DNA of 64,000 nt. Origin: Kaistia algarum. GTDB taxonomy: Bacteria; Pseudomonadota; Alphaproteobacteria; Rhizobiales; Kaistiaceae. The first letter of the stretch is position 1, and each line of letters begins with the position of its first letter. Shown here piece by piece: positions 27,934 through 36,773 of this stretch. Location: positions 248,001 to 312,000 of the forward strand of contig NZ_JAPKNJ010000004.1 of the NCBI RefSeq assembly GCF_026343945.1, in the 5' to 3' direction. A program made the translations under genes and the position numbers. Below the pieces are notes generated by a model. That model was given only the letters and a program-made list of their open reading frames with translations, searched no databases and had not been told where the DNA came from.

Positions 27934-28764
27934 ATGGCCGAAGGACGGCATGACGAGACGGCATCCGGCCGCCTGGCATCGGCGGGCTGGAACGCGGCGT
28001 GGCGGGCGGTGAAGGGCGGGCGCGAAACGGTCGCCTGGAACGACCCGGTCGTGCTGGTCATCGTCTATCTCGTCGCCGTCTCGGCGCTGTTCGTAATCTG
28101 GCCCTCGCTCGACCTCGCCATCGCCCGCCTGTTTTTCGCCAATGGCGGCTTCCCGGCGAAAAATGTCGAAAGCCTCATTCGGCTGCGCGCGCTCGGCGAC
28201 CAGCTCATCATCCTGATCCTCGTCGTGCTCGCCGCCAGCATGCTCGGCAAGCTGGTCTGGCCGGAAAGGCCGATCGCGATCCGGCCGCGCTCCGGCGTTT
28301 TCCTGCTGACGAGCCTGGCGCTGGGCCCCGGCCTCGTCGTCAACGGCCTGTTCAAGAGCCTGTCGGGCCGGCCGCGCCCGATCGCCATCGACATCTTCGG
28401 CGGGCCGTCACCCTTCGTTCCAGCCTGGCGATTCTCGGATTATTGCGCGTCCAACTGCTCCTTCGTCTCCGGTGAGGGGTCATCGTCCATGTGGTTGATG
28501 GGATTGGTCTTTCTGCTTCCGAAGCCCTTGAGACTGCCGATCGGGATCCTGATCGGCCTCGTCGCGCTTGCCCTCTCGGTCAACCGCCTGGCCTTCGGCG
28601 GCCATTTCGCCTCCGATGTCCTGGTCGCCTGGGGCCTGACGCTGCTGATTCAATGGGTGCTTTACCGGCTGATCGTGACAAGCCCGCTCGGCGCACGGAT
28701 CGACGCGGCGGTGGAGACATGGCTCGGCGGGGCCGGAAGGCGGCTGCGCGCGCGATTTCGCTGA
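27934..28764 (+). CDS. PAP2-family phosphatase, membrane bound
   Basis: The 276-residue protein has about five or six membrane segments and the three PAP2 motifs: KSLSGRPRP, CSFVSGEGSSS and NRLAFGGHFASD. It should remove phosphate from a lipid or lipid-linked diphosphate at the periplasmic face. Motif 2 has SGE where many family members have SGH; an SGE form is also found in lipid A phosphatases of the LpxE/LpxF kind. Lipid A 4'-phosphatase is therefore possible. It lies 66 bases before argG, on the same strand. Confidence 0.87.
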   Translation: MAEGRHDETASGRLASAGWNAAWRAVKGGRETVAWNDPVVLVIVYLVAVSALFVIWPSLDLAIARLFFANGGFPAKNVESLIRLRALGDQLIILILVVLAASMLGKLVWPERPIAIRPRSGVFLLTSLALGPGLVVNGLFKSLSGRPRPIAIDIFGGPSPFVPAWRFSDYCASNCSFVSGEGSSSMWLMGLVFLLPKPLRLPIGILIGLVALALSVNRLAFGGHFASDVLVAWGLTLLIQWVLYRLIVTSPLGARIDAAVETWLGGAGRRLRARFR

Positions 28765-28830
28765 GTTGCCGGCCGGATGACGGCATATTATAAGCCGGCC
28801 AGCCTGAAACCTCCGAAAGCGGCCCGTTCC

Positions 28831-30048
28831 ATGTCCGACATCAAGAAGATCGTCCTCGCCTATTCCGGCGGGCTCGACACCTCGATCATCCTCAAATGGC
28901 TTCAGCAGCAATATCAGGCGGAGGTCATCACCTTCACGGCCGATCTCGGCCAGGGCGAGGAACTCGAGCCGGCCCGCAAGAAGGCCGAGATGATGGGCGT
29001 CAAGCAGATCTATATCGACGATCTGCGCGAGGAATTCGTACGCGACTTCGTGTTCCCAATGTTCCGCGCCAATACGCTCTATGAAGGCACCTATCTGCTC
29101 GGCACCTCGATTGCCCGGCCGCTGATCGCCAAGCGCCTGATCGAGATCGCCCATGAAGTCGGCGCCGATGCCGTCGCGCATGGCTCGACCGGCAAGGGCA
29201 ACGACCAGGTTCGCTACGAGCTCTCGGCCTATGCGCTCGATCCGAATATCAAGGTGATCGCGCCCTGGCGCATCTGGGACTTCAAGTCGCGCACCGACCT
29301 GATCGATTTCGCCGAGCAGAACCAGATCCCGGTGGCGAAGGATAAGCGCGGCGAGGCGCCATTCTCCGTCGACGCCAACCTGCTGCACTCCTCGTCCGAG
29401 GGGAAGGTGCTGGAAGACCCCTCGCAGGAGCCGCCGCCCTATGTCTTCATGCGCACGATCGCGCCGGAAGACGCTCCCGACAAGGCGACCTATATCGAGA
29501 TCGGTTTCGAGAAGGGTGACCCCGTCTCGGTTGACGGCGTCCATCTCTCTCCGGCTTCCCTGCTGACCAAGCTGAACGAGTTCGGCCACGACAATGGCAT
29601 CGGCCGGCTGGATCTGGTCGAGAACCGCTTCGTCGGCATGAAGTCGCGCGGCATCTACGAGACGCCGGGCGGCACGATCCTTCTGGCGGCGCACCGGGCG
29701 ATGGAAAGCCTGACGCTCGACCGCGAGGCGGCGCATCTGAAGGATTCGATCATGCCCCGCTATGCGGAGCTGATCTATTACGGTTTCTGGTTCTCTCCCG
29801 AGCGCGAGATGCTGCAGGCGCTGATCGACAAGAGCCAGGAGCATGTCGAGGGCACGGTCCGGCTGAAGCTCTACAAGGGCAACGTCATCGTCGTCGGCCG
29901 CGCCTCGCCGAAATCGCTCTATTCCGACGCCCTCGTCACCTTCGAGGATGATCGCGGCGCCTATGACCAGAAGGATGCGGCCGGCTTCATCAAGCTGAAC
30001 GCGCTGCGGCTGCGGACGCTCGCGGCCCGCGACAAGCTCGGCGGCTGA
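28831..30048 (+). CDS. argG: Argininosuccinate synthase
   Basis: The 405-residue enzyme joins citrulline and aspartate with ATP in arginine synthesis. It has the PP-loop [10 protein letters not shown] at residues 11-20, [13 protein letters not shown] and [14 protein letters not shown], and normal length. The start at 28831 (MSDIKKIV) is the conserved one. A hairpin at 30069-30087 follows. Confidence 0.97.
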   Translation: MSDIKKIVLAYSGGLDTSIILKWLQQQYQAEVITFTADLGQGEELEPARKKAEMMGVKQIYIDDLREEFVRDFVFPMFRANTLYEGTYLLGTSIARPLIAKRLIEIAHEVGADAVAHGSTGKGNDQVRYELSAYALDPNIKVIAPWRIWDFKSRTDLIDFAEQNQIPVAKDKRGEAPFSVDANLLHSSSEGKVLEDPSQEPPPYVFMRTIAPEDAPDKATYIEIGFEKGDPVSVDGVHLSPASLLTKLNEFGHDNGIGRLDLVENRFVGMKSRGIYETPGGTILLAAHRAMESLTLDREAAHLKDSIMPRYAELIYYGFWFSPEREMLQALIDKSQEHVEGTVRLKLYKGNVIVVGRASPKSLYSDALVTFEDDRGAYDQKDAAGFIKLNALRLRTLAARDKLGG

Positions 30049-30068
30049 GCCGACTTCATCGAACCGTC

Positions 30069-30087
30069 ACGCGCCCTAAGGGCGCGT
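30069..30087 (+). terminator. Hairpin after argG
   Basis: ACGCGCCC and GGGCGCGT pair perfectly over a TAA loop, 21 bases after the argG stop. No U-tract follows, so it may be a weak or Rho-assisted terminator. Confidence 0.5.
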
Positions 30088-30108
30088 GTCATCCGCGGGG
30101 CCTAGTTT

Positions 30109-30137
30109 GGAGCCATCCTAAATCAACGGATGGCTCC
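30109..30137 (+). promoter_or_regulatory. Perfect 10-bp hairpin directly before the phoD start codon
   Basis: GGAGCCATCC (30109-30118) and GGATGGCTCC (30128-30137) are exact complements with a 9-base loop, ending 2 bases before the ATG at 30140. No separate Shine-Dalgarno is visible, and the only GGAG sits in the left arm. The structure could control translation start. Confidence 0.55.
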
Positions 30138-30139
30138 CC

Positions 30140-31723
30140 ATGGCTCTTCGCCTCACCGAAAATCGCATCTCACGCCGCACCTTCCTGCGCTCCTCCGCCG
30201 CGACCGGCCTTCTGGCCGTTGGCGGCTCGCTCGCGCTGCCCGGCATCAGCCGCGCCGCTGACCGTCCGGTCGTCACACATGGCGTCCAGTCCGGCGACGT
30301 CACGGCCAACCGTGCCGTGCTGTGGTCGCGCACCGACCGCCCGTCCCGCGCTGTGTTCGAATGGTCGACGACCGAAAGCTTCGCCAATCCCACGCGCCTG
30401 CCGACGCTGACTGCGCTGCCCGACAACGATTATGCCGTGAAAATCCTGGCCGAGGGCCTGCCCTCCGACCAGGAGATTTTCTACCGCGTGCTGTTCAGCG
30501 ACCTCGCCGACCCGAATGTCGTCGCCGAACCGATCACGGGGCATCTGCGCACGGCCCCGGCGGGACTGCGCGATGTCTCCTTCGTCTGGTCCGGCGATAC
30601 GGTCGGCCAGGGATGGGGCATCAATCCCGATGCCGGCGGCATGAAGGGCTACGCGACCATGCTGAAGCATGATCCGGACTTCTTCATCCACTCCGGCGAC
30701 AATGTCTATTCGGACGGCGTCATCAAGGCCGAGGTCGACCTTCCCGACGGCACCAAGTGGAAGAACATCACCACGCCGGAGAAGTCGAAGGTCGCCGAGA
30801 CGCTCGACGAATTCCGAGGCCAGTACAAGTACAACTTCATGGATGAGAACGTCCGCGCCATGTATGCGGCCGTGCCCGTGTTCACCCAGTGGGATGATCA
30901 CGAAGTTACGAACAACTGGTCGGACTCCAAGGTTCTCGGTGACGCCTACACCGAGAAGAACATCCATGTTCTGTCCGCGCGTGCCGCCAAGGCCTTCCAC
31001 GAGTGGATGCCGATCGCGACGACACTCGCTGAGCCGCAGCGTGTCTACCGCAAGATCGCCTATGGCCCGCTGCTCGATGTCTTCATGCTGGACATGCGCA
31101 CCTATCGCGGCCCGAACGGTGACAATCTGGAGCCGGTCGAGGGCGGCGTTGCCGCCTTCCTCGGCGCCGAACAACTCGCCTGGCTGAAGCGGGAACTCCT
31201 CGCCTCGAAGGCGACCTGGAAGGTGATCGCCGCCGACATGCCGCTGTCGATCGTCGTCTGGGACAATGCAAAGGACAAGAAGGGCTTCGAGGCCGTCTCG
31301 AACAATAAGGAAGGCAAGCCGCTCGGACGCGAACTGGAATTCGCCGATCTGCTGCGCTTCATCAAGGCGGCCGGCATCCGCAACACGGTCTGGCTGACGG
31401 CCGACGTCCACTATACGGCGGCGCACTATTACAATCCCGACAAGGCGGCATTCCAGGACTTCGATCCCTTCTGGGAATTCGTCTCCGGCCCGATCCATGC
31501 CGGCACCTTTGGCCCTGGCGACCTCGACACGACGTTCGGACCCGAGTTGAAATTCGTGAAGGCGCCCCCGGCGGATGGTCCGCAGAACCTGCCGCCTTCG
31601 GCCGGCCTGCAGTTCTTCGGCCATGTAAAGATCGCCGCCGACACCCGCGTGATGACCGTGACGCTGATGGACACGGCCGATGCGGCCCTGTGGTCGGTCG
31701 ACCTCGAGCCGAAGCGCGCCTAA
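30140..31723 (+). CDS. phoD: Alkaline phosphatase D
   Basis: The 527-residue protein has a twin-arginine signal (ISRRTFLRSSAATGLLAVGG) and the PhoD domains: an N-terminal beta domain (THGVQSGDVTANRAVLWSRTD) and a metallophosphatase core with FIHSGDNVYSDG, TQWDDHEVTNNW and LTADVHYTAAHYY. PhoD is a periplasmic calcium/iron phosphodiesterase-phosphomonoesterase used in phosphate scavenging. The start at 30140 is needed for the signal peptide. A hairpin at the start codon suggests translational control. No clear Pho box was located. Confidence 0.94.
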   Translation: MALRLTENRISRRTFLRSSAATGLLAVGGSLALPGISRAADRPVVTHGVQSGDVTANRAVLWSRTDRPSRAVFEWSTTESFANPTRLPTLTALPDNDYAVKILAEGLPSDQEIFYRVLFSDLADPNVVAEPITGHLRTAPAGLRDVSFVWSGDTVGQGWGINPDAGGMKGYATMLKHDPDFFIHSGDNVYSDGVIKAEVDLPDGTKWKNITTPEKSKVAETLDEFRGQYKYNFMDENVRAMYAAVPVFTQWDDHEVTNNWSDSKVLGDAYTEKNIHVLSARAAKAFHEWMPIATTLAEPQRVYRKIAYGPLLDVFMLDMRTYRGPNGDNLEPVEGGVAAFLGAEQLAWLKRELLASKATWKVIAADMPLSIVVWDNAKDKKGFEAVSNNKEGKPLGRELEFADLLRFIKAAGIRNTVWLTADVHYTAAHYYNPDKAAFQDFDPFWEFVSGPIHAGTFGPGDLDTTFGPELKFVKAPPADGPQNLPPSAGLQFFGHVKIAADTRVMTVTLMDTADAALWSVDLEPKRA

Positions 31724-31753
31724 GTCGCTTCAGCGCCGCTTTGAACGCCGAAG

Positions 31754-31777
31754 GCCGCCGGATTCTCGTCCGGCGGC
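31754..31777 (+). terminator. Hairpin after phoD
   Basis: GCCGCCGGA (31754-31762) pairs with TCCGGCGGC (31769-31777) over a 6-base loop, 31 bases after the phoD stop. There is no long T-run, so termination is probable but not certain. Confidence 0.55.
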
Positions 31778-31909
31778 GCCTCCATTTCGTCCACGTTTCG
31801 CTGGTTGCTAAACCTTCGCAAGAAAGTTAGGTTAGCTGGACGTGCTGCGTTCCAAGAGGGACCAGCGCGGTGGTTGCAACTCGCAATACCAACGACGGAC
31901 GGCTCACGC

Positions 31910-32359
31910 ATGCGTATGGATATGGTCAGAAAGGCAAATCGCGCCGACAAGCGCTCGTCCGAAGTGAGGACGATGCTACGGACTGCCGGCTTGCGCCCGA
32001 CCCGCCAGCGCCTCGCGCTTGCCGAGTTGCTTTTCGCACAGGGCAACCGCCATATCTCGGCCGAAGGCCTGCATGACGAGGCGACCGCTGAGCGCGTTCC
32101 TGTCTCGCTTGCCACGGTTTACAACACGCTGCACCAGTTCACCGAAGCGGGTCTGCTGCGTGAGGTCGCGGTTGACGGATCGAAGACCTATTTCGACACC
32201 AATGTCGAAGACCACCATCATTTCTTCATCGAGGACGAGAACCGCGTCGTCGACATCCCCGTCTCCGGGCTCCGCGTCGAGGAGTTGCCCGAGCCGATCC
32301 CGGGCATGGAGATCGCGCGCGTCGACATCATCGTCCGCCTCCGCCGCATCCCGAGCTGA
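31910..32359 (+). CDS. irr: Fur-family iron response regulator, Irr-type
   Basis: The protein of about 149 residues has LRTAGLRPTRQRLALAELLF, HISAEGLHDEAT, VSLATVYNTLHQFTEAGLL and SKTYFDTNVEDHHHFFIED. The phrase KTYFDTN followed by a run of three histidines marks Irr rather than Fur. Irr is a haem-responsive regulator of iron and haem genes in Alphaproteobacteria. The start is uncertain; ATGs at 31910, 31916 and 31922 are close together and a longer frame upstream lacks family similarity. A hairpin at 32372-32401 follows. Confidence 0.87.
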   Translation: MRMDMVRKANRADKRSSEVRTMLRTAGLRPTRQRLALAELLFAQGNRHISAEGLHDEATAERVPVSLATVYNTLHQFTEAGLLREVAVDGSKTYFDTNVEDHHHFFIEDENRVVDIPVSGLRVEELPEPIPGMEIARVDIIVRLRRIPS

Positions 32360-32371
32360 ACCTGACGCGAT

Positions 32372-32401
32372 CATCCCATCGGGCGTGAGCCAGATGGGAT
32401 G
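32372..32401. terminator. Hairpin between irr and the convergent SH3 protein gene
   Basis: CATCCCATC (32372-32380) pairs exactly with GATGGGATG (32393-32401), loop 12 bases. It lies between convergent genes and may end both transcripts. Confidence 0.5.
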
Positions 32402-32459
32402 CAAAGTGCTGCACAAATGGTGCTTGCGCTACCTGGCCTTCGCGATGGAAGTGGTTCGA

Positions 32460-33050
32460 TCAGTCGATCGTCTCATCCGGATAGACGCCCCAGAGCCGAT
32501 CCTGCTGGATCCAGCCCTTGAAACGCGAATCGGTGAGGCGGCACCAACCCTTCTCGCAGGTAGAGACATTGGCCACTACCTTAGGCTGCAGATAGGCGGT
32601 GATGTCGGCCGTCTCCGCCGGATCGGAGCGAATGGGCAGCGGGTCGCCGGTCTCCCAGGGCGCCACGACAGCCGTGCGCTTGCCGATCAGGAGGCTGTGG
32701 AAAACCCAGCCTTCGGTGCCATCCGAATCGCGGATGCGACGCCAATTGTCGAATTCCTGCACGATCTCGACCGGCAGAGCCGAGCGGGTGAAGACCCAGG
32801 AGACCCGGTAATCCTGACCGGGACCGACGCGCACATTGACGCGGCCCGCCTTCAGCGACACGAATCGCGGCAGCGGCAAGCCGCTCGGGCCGAGTTTCGG
32901 CGCCGCGCCGGCAGCTCCCTGCGCCATGGTACCCGTCGAGGAGAGTACTCCGAACAGCATAGTCGCGGCGGCCGCCAGGATCGTCACGCTGCGAAGCGCC
33001 CGCAGACGCCTCGTCCGCGTGCAACCAAAGGGCATTTCCGCCACGCTCAT
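32460..33050 (-). CDS. Exported SH3-domain protein
   Basis: The 196-residue protein has an N-terminal hydrophobic segment (SVTILAAAATMLFGVLSSTGTMAQ) preceded by arginines, then two bacterial SH3-like units. The first is RFVSLKAGRVNVRVGPGQDYRVSW...GWVFHSLL and the second runs from PKVVANVSTCEKGWC to GWIQQDRLWGV. Such domains bind peptidoglycan or proteins in the periplasm. The start at 33050 gives a proper signal; further upstream codons are overlapped by the divergent dehydrogenase promoter region. Confidence 0.85.
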   Translation of the reverse strand: MSVAEMPFGCTRTRRLRALRSVTILAAAATMLFGVLSSTGTMAQGAAGAAPKLGPSGLPLPRFVSLKAGRVNVRVGPGQDYRVSWVFTRSALPVEIVQEFDNWRRIRDSDGTEGWVFHSLLIGKRTAVVAPWETGDPLPIRSDPAETADITAYLQPKVVANVSTCEKGWCRLTDSRFKGWIQQDRLWGVYPDETID

Positions 33051-33238
33051 CGTCCCCGGTTCCCCTTCCGAATCCGCCGAATGCGGCACCATCTTTCCGA
33101 TCGGCCGCCACACCGGTAGTCTCGAAGGCGCGTGACGGGGACAATGTCCTCGACGCGCCGGGACGGGTGCCGCAGCCTGCGAGACCCAATTTGACGGCGC
33201 CGTAGTTAACGGCGCCTCAACGGAAAGAAGGTCTTTCA

Positions 33239-34234
33239 ATGAAGAAGCGTCCGCATGTGATCGTGACCCGGCGGCTCCCGGATGCGATCGAGACTCGGAT
33301 GCGCGAGTTGTTCGACACCGAGCTCAACATTGACGACCATCCGATGAGCCCGGCCGAACTCGCCGACGCCGTCAGCAAGGCCGATGTTCTGGTGCCGACC
33401 GTGACCGATCGGATCGACGCCGCGCTCGTAGCCGCAGCCGGCCCGCAGCTGAAGCTGGTCGCCAGCTTCTCGAACGGCTTCGACCATATCGATGTGGAAG
33501 CTGCACTAGCGAAGGGGATCGTCGTTACCAACACACCAGGCGTCCTGACCGAGGATACCGCCGATATGACCATGGCGCTGATCCTCGCCGTGCCGCGGCG
33601 TCTGGTCGAGGGCGCGCGCATTCTGTCTCGCGATTCGGACTGGGCGGGATGGACGCCGACCTGGATGCTCGGACGCCGCCTCGGCGGGAAACGGCTCGGC
33701 ATTGTCGGCATGGGCCGTATCGGTCAGGCCGTAGCGCGGCGCGCCAAGGCGTTCGGCCTCTCGATCCACTACCACAACCGCCACCGCGTCGCCCCTGCGG
33801 TCGAGAACCAACTCGAGGCGACCTATTGGGACAGCCTCGACCAGATGCTGGCGCGAATGGACATCATCTCGGTCAACTGCCCACGCACGCCCGGCACCTA
33901 TCATCTCTTGTCGGAGCGGCGGCTGAAGCTGATGCGACCCGAGGCCTATCTCGTCAACACCTCGCGCGGCGAGGTGATCGACGAGAGCGCGCTGATCCGC
34001 CTTCTCGACACGGGCGGGATCGCCGGCGCCGGACTCGACGTGTTCGAACACGAACCGATGATCAATCCGAAGCTCTTCCGCCTCGCCGAGAAGGGAAAGG
34101 TCGTGATCCTGCCGCATATGGGCTCGGCGACGATCGAAGGGCGCATCGAGATGGGCGAGAAGGTGCTGATCAACGTCCGCGCCTTCTTCGACGGCCACCG
34201 GCCGCCGGACCGCGTCCTGCCGTCAATGCTCTGA
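33239..34234 (+). CDS. D-2-hydroxyacid dehydrogenase (glyoxylate/hydroxypyruvate reductase type)
   Basis: The 331-residue enzyme has the NAD-binding motif GIVGMGRIGQAVARRAKAFG, the arginine in NTSRGEVIDE, a glutamate in GLDVFEHEP and a histidine in LPHMGSAT. These are the family's catalytic Arg-Glu-His set. It reduces glyoxylate, hydroxypyruvate or a similar 2-oxoacid. AAAGAAGG precedes the start. Its 3' end overlaps the convergent LacI gene by 12 bases. Confidence 0.92.
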   Translation: MKKRPHVIVTRRLPDAIETRMRELFDTELNIDDHPMSPAELADAVSKADVLVPTVTDRIDAALVAAAGPQLKLVASFSNGFDHIDVEAALAKGIVVTNTPGVLTEDTADMTMALILAVPRRLVEGARILSRDSDWAGWTPTWMLGRRLGGKRLGIVGMGRIGQAVARRAKAFGLSIHYHNRHRVAPAVENQLEATYWDSLDQMLARMDIISVNCPRTPGTYHLLSERRLKLMRPEAYLVNTSRGEVIDESALIRLLDTGGIAGAGLDVFEHEPMINPKLFRLAEKGKVVILPHMGSATIEGRIEMGEKVLINVRAFFDGHRPPDRVLPSML

Positions 34235-35284
34235 CGCGGCGAGGCCGGTTGAGGCGCGCAGCGTCAGTTCCACCGGCAGCATGCGCCGTTGCGGATGCTC
34301 AGGGGCCTCGAAAATCGTGTCGACGGCGAGCCGGCCGATCATCTTTAGCGGCTGCGTGACCGTCGTCAGCGGCGGCTCCGAGTGCTCGCCCTCCGGCACC
34401 CCGTCGAAGCCGGTGACGGAGACATCCTCCGGCACACGAAGACCGCGCCGCCGCAGCCAATCGAGTGCGATCAGCGCCGCGCGGTCGGACATGGCGAGGA
34501 TCGCCGTGGGCCTCGGATCGGCAGCGAAGAAGAAATCGAGCCCCGCCTCGACGCTTCGAACGTCGTTCTCCGTCTCGAAGATCGGGATTGCTCCCGGCTC
34601 GACGCCAAATTCGGCGAGCCCGGCGCGGTAGCCCCGAATGCGGTCGATTGTGCCCCGATAGAGGGCAGTGGCAATACGCGCCTCGTCAACGGGGCCGACA
34701 TGGCCCTCGGCGAGTTGCAGAGAAAGGATCGCAGCGCGGCGATGGCCGAGTTCGCCTATATGGCGGGCGACCAACCGCGCGCCTGCGACATTGTCGATGC
34801 CGATCGCGGAGATCGACTCGTCATTGGTCTCCAGTTCCAGCGCGACGAAAGGGAGCCTGCGCTCGCGCGTCAATTCGACGAGACGCGAGCCACCTTCAAT
34901 ACAGAACAGGATGAAGCCATCGACGATGGCGCTCTGGATGTTCCAGGCGAGCTTCTCGTCGCTGGCGGCCGAGACCAGCGAAATCCCGGCACCCTGCTCG
35001 TCACAGGCGGACGAAATCTCGGCCATCACGGCGCGCGCGTAGGGATCGTCGAAGAAATAGGTCAGCGGATCGGTGGTGGCGACGCCGATGGCGTTGACCT
35101 TGCCCGCCCGAAGGAGGCGGCCCTTCGGATCGGGACCGGCATAGCCTAGCGTTCGCGCCGCGGCTTCCACCCGTTCGCGCACCTCCCGGCGGACGATATC
35201 AGGTCGGTTGAAGGCGTTGGAGGCGGTGCCCTGCGACACGCCGGCGGCCTTCGCCACGTCGGAAAGCTTGATCGTTCGGCTCAC
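34223..35284 (-). CDS. LacI-family transcriptional regulator
   Basis: The 353-residue regulator begins with a LacI DNA-binding domain (IKLSDVAKAAGVSQGTASNAFNRPDIV) and a periplasmic-binding-protein-like ligand domain with GFDGVPEGEHSEPPLTTVTQP. The start is taken as the GTG at 35284, since AGGAGG lies 5 bases upstream; a longer in-frame start at 35332 would run into the operator region. Three operator-like palindromes lie upstream (35319-35411). The ligand is probably a sugar, but the usual transporter or catabolic genes are not beside it. Confidence 0.9.
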   Translation of the reverse strand: MSRTIKLSDVAKAAGVSQGTASNAFNRPDIVRREVRERVEAAARTLGYAGPDPKGRLLRAGKVNAIGVATTDPLTYFFDDPYARAVMAEISSACDEQGAGISLVSAASDEKLAWNIQSAIVDGFILFCIEGGSRLVELTRERRLPFVALELETNDESISAIGIDNVAGARLVARHIGELGHRRAAILSLQLAEGHVGPVDEARIATALYRGTIDRIRGYRAGLAEFGVEPGAIPIFETENDVRSVEAGLDFFFAADPRPTAILAMSDRAALIALDWLRRRGLRVPEDVSVTGFDGVPEGEHSEPPLTTVTQPLKMIGRLAVDTIFEAPEHPQRRMLPVELTLRASTGLAASEH

Positions 35285-35318
35285 CCTCACCTCCTGTCGG
35301 AGCATCTTAGCCGATTGA

Positions 35319-35411
35319 TTGGATCGGTTCAATTAATGCTTGACAACCTTGCGAGGCGGCGTATCTTGAACCGGTTCAAGTTGCGTTGCACTCTTGAAAT
35401 GAATCGATTCA
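35319..35411 (+). promoter_or_regulatory. Promoter with three LacI-type operators
   Basis: CTTGAACCGGTTCAAG at 35365-35380 is a perfect 16-bp palindrome with a central CG, as LacI-family operators have. TGAATCGATTCA at 35400-35411 is a perfect 12-bp relative, and TTGGATCGGTTCAA at 35319-35332 is an imperfect one. TTGACA (35340-35345) and TATCTT (35362-35367), 16 bases apart, form a rightward promoter whose -10 is overlapped by the central operator. Repression by the adjacent LacI protein is the simple reading. Confidence 0.8.
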
Positions 35412-35434
35412 ATATTTCTCATGGGAGATGAGCC

Positions 35435-35647
35435 ATGATCCCCGCAAGCTACCTGTTCCGCGACCTCTATCGTCAGCGCTTCGAGAAGGACCCGGCTGAA
35501 CTTCTGGCCGAAATCGAGTCCCGCAAGGGCCGGCCGATCCGAGGCCCACTGGACGGCATGATCATCGCCATGATCGGCGCCGTATTCGGCTCGCCAACCT
35601 ACGTCGTCGGCGCCAGCACGCCCGAATGCTCCGACCGCCGTCGGTAG
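35435..35647 (+). CDS. Small hypothetical protein under LacI-type control
   Basis: The 70-residue frame starts MIPASYLFRDLYRQRFEKD, with GGGAGA 7-12 bases before the ATG, directly downstream of the operator cluster. It is polar and basic at the start with one hydrophobic stretch (GMIIAMIGAVFG). I do not recognise the family. Its last 49 bases overlap the 3' end of the convergent MoeB-like gene, so the C-terminus may be an accidental read-through of a gene shortened by deletion. Confidence 0.5.
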   Translation: MIPASYLFRDLYRQRFEKDPAELLAEIESRKGRPIRGPLDGMIIAMIGAVFGSPTYVVGASTPECSDRRR

Positions 35648-36375
35648 CGGATGGTCTCGAAGCGCATCGAAAGCGCATCGACGAGCAGAAGGCGGCCGAT
35701 CAGTGGCTCGCCGATGCCGAGAATGAGTTTCAGGACTTCCGTAGCCTGCAGGCTGCCCAGAATGCCGGTAAGCGCACCGAGGATGCCCGCCTCGGCGCAG
35801 CTTGGCAGCAAACCCTCCGGCGGCGGTTCCGGGAAGAGATCGCGGTAGGAAGGGTTTGGCCCGCCCTCCCCCGCCTCATAGGGCTTCAGCGTCGTCAACG
35901 AACCGTCGAAACGCCCGACAGCGGCCGTAACGAGCGGCCGGCCGAGAACCGCGCAGCGATCGGCGACCAAATAGCGCGTCGAAAAATTGTCCGAACCATC
36001 CGCCACGATGTCGAACCCGCTCAGGATCGCATCGGCGTTTTCCGTATCGAGCCGCACCCGAAACTGCTCCGTTTCGACATGCGGGTTGATCCGGCCAACC
36101 GCCATGGCAGCGCTTTCCGTCTTGGCCCGGCCGATCGCCGCCGTATCGTGAATGACCTGGCGCTGCAGGTTCGACAGCGACACGACATCGTCGTCGACGA
36201 TGCCGATCGTGCCGACGCCGGCCGCGGCCAGATACTGGATCACCGGCGCGCCAAGCCCGCCGGCACCGACGACCAGTACCCGCGCCGCCTTCAGCTTCTG
36301 CTGCCCCGCCCCGCCCACTTCGGCAAGCACGATATGGCGGGCATAACGCTCGATTTCATCGGGATAGAAGCTCAT
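35599..36375 (-). CDS. HesA/MoeB/ThiF-family E1-like adenylyltransferase
   Basis: The 258-residue protein starts SFYPDEIERYARHIVL, has the nucleotide motif VLVVGAGGLGAPVIQYLAAAG, the RQVIHDTAAIGRAK segment and DGSDNFSTRYLV. It should adenylate the C-terminus of a ubiquitin-like sulfur carrier (MoaD or ThiS). The zinc CxxC normally found before FPEPPP is replaced by PSYRDLF, and the C-terminal pair is also absent; PSCAEAG remains. The ATG at 36375 matches family starts; a GTG at 36423 is an alternative. Confidence 0.87.
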   Translation of the reverse strand: MSFYPDEIERYARHIVLAEVGGAGQQKLKAARVLVVGAGGLGAPVIQYLAAAGVGTIGIVDDDVVSLSNLQRQVIHDTAAIGRAKTESAAMAVGRINPHVETEQFRVRLDTENADAILSGFDIVADGSDNFSTRYLVADRCAVLGRPLVTAAVGRFDGSLTTLKPYEAGEGGPNPSYRDLFPEPPPEGLLPSCAEAGILGALTGILGSLQATEVLKLILGIGEPLIGRLLLVDALSMRFETIRYRRRSEHSGVLAPTT

Positions 36376-36425
36376 GATCTCGTATGCTTCACGCAAGAAT
36401 TCAAGGTCATTTGGGGAGGTCACAA

Positions 36426-36749
36426 TTGGAGTTCGAGCGAATCCTAATGGACTTGAAGGTGGAGCAGGACTTGATCGGTCTCTGGCAGATCGTAGATCGG
36501 GTCAGAGAGACAAGCCCCGAGCTTGCCGGCGAGAGGCTGGTAAGCGAATCACTCAATCTCGTCCGAGATATGTTGGTGGTAGGATTCAAGGCAGGAAGCT
36601 CCCCCTATGCCCCAAACGGCTTCAAGCTTTGGCCCAACAAAGACACGGACGCGATCGTCGAGAAGATCGGGCAGGACTGGGCTTTGCTCGGGCGGGATCC
36701 CGATCTTGCTGATATCGTCTGGTTCCTGCCTCCCGCACTCAACAACTGA
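36426..36749 (+). CDS. Small hypothetical protein with TTG start
   Basis: The 107-residue protein runs from a TTG that has GGGGAGG six bases upstream (36413-36419), a much better start than the ATG at 36447. It ends GQDWALLGRDPDLADIVWF, a W..LGR.P...DI.WF pattern seen in small stand-alone bacterial proteins, some of them immunity-like. Composition is a little AT-richer than its neighbours. The function is unknown. It is divergent from the MoeB-like gene, 50 bases apart. Confidence 0.6.
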   Translation: MEFERILMDLKVEQDLIGLWQIVDRVRETSPELAGERLVSESLNLVRDMLVVGFKAGSSPYAPNGFKLWPNKDTDAIVEKIGQDWALLGRDPDLADIVWFLPPALNN

Positions 36750-36773
36750 GCCGGAACGTCGGGGTTGCCCACA

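Noticed and set aside
27999..28475. Alternative frame inside the PAP2 phosphatase gene
   Set aside because: The other frame contains all three PAP2 motifs and membrane segments.
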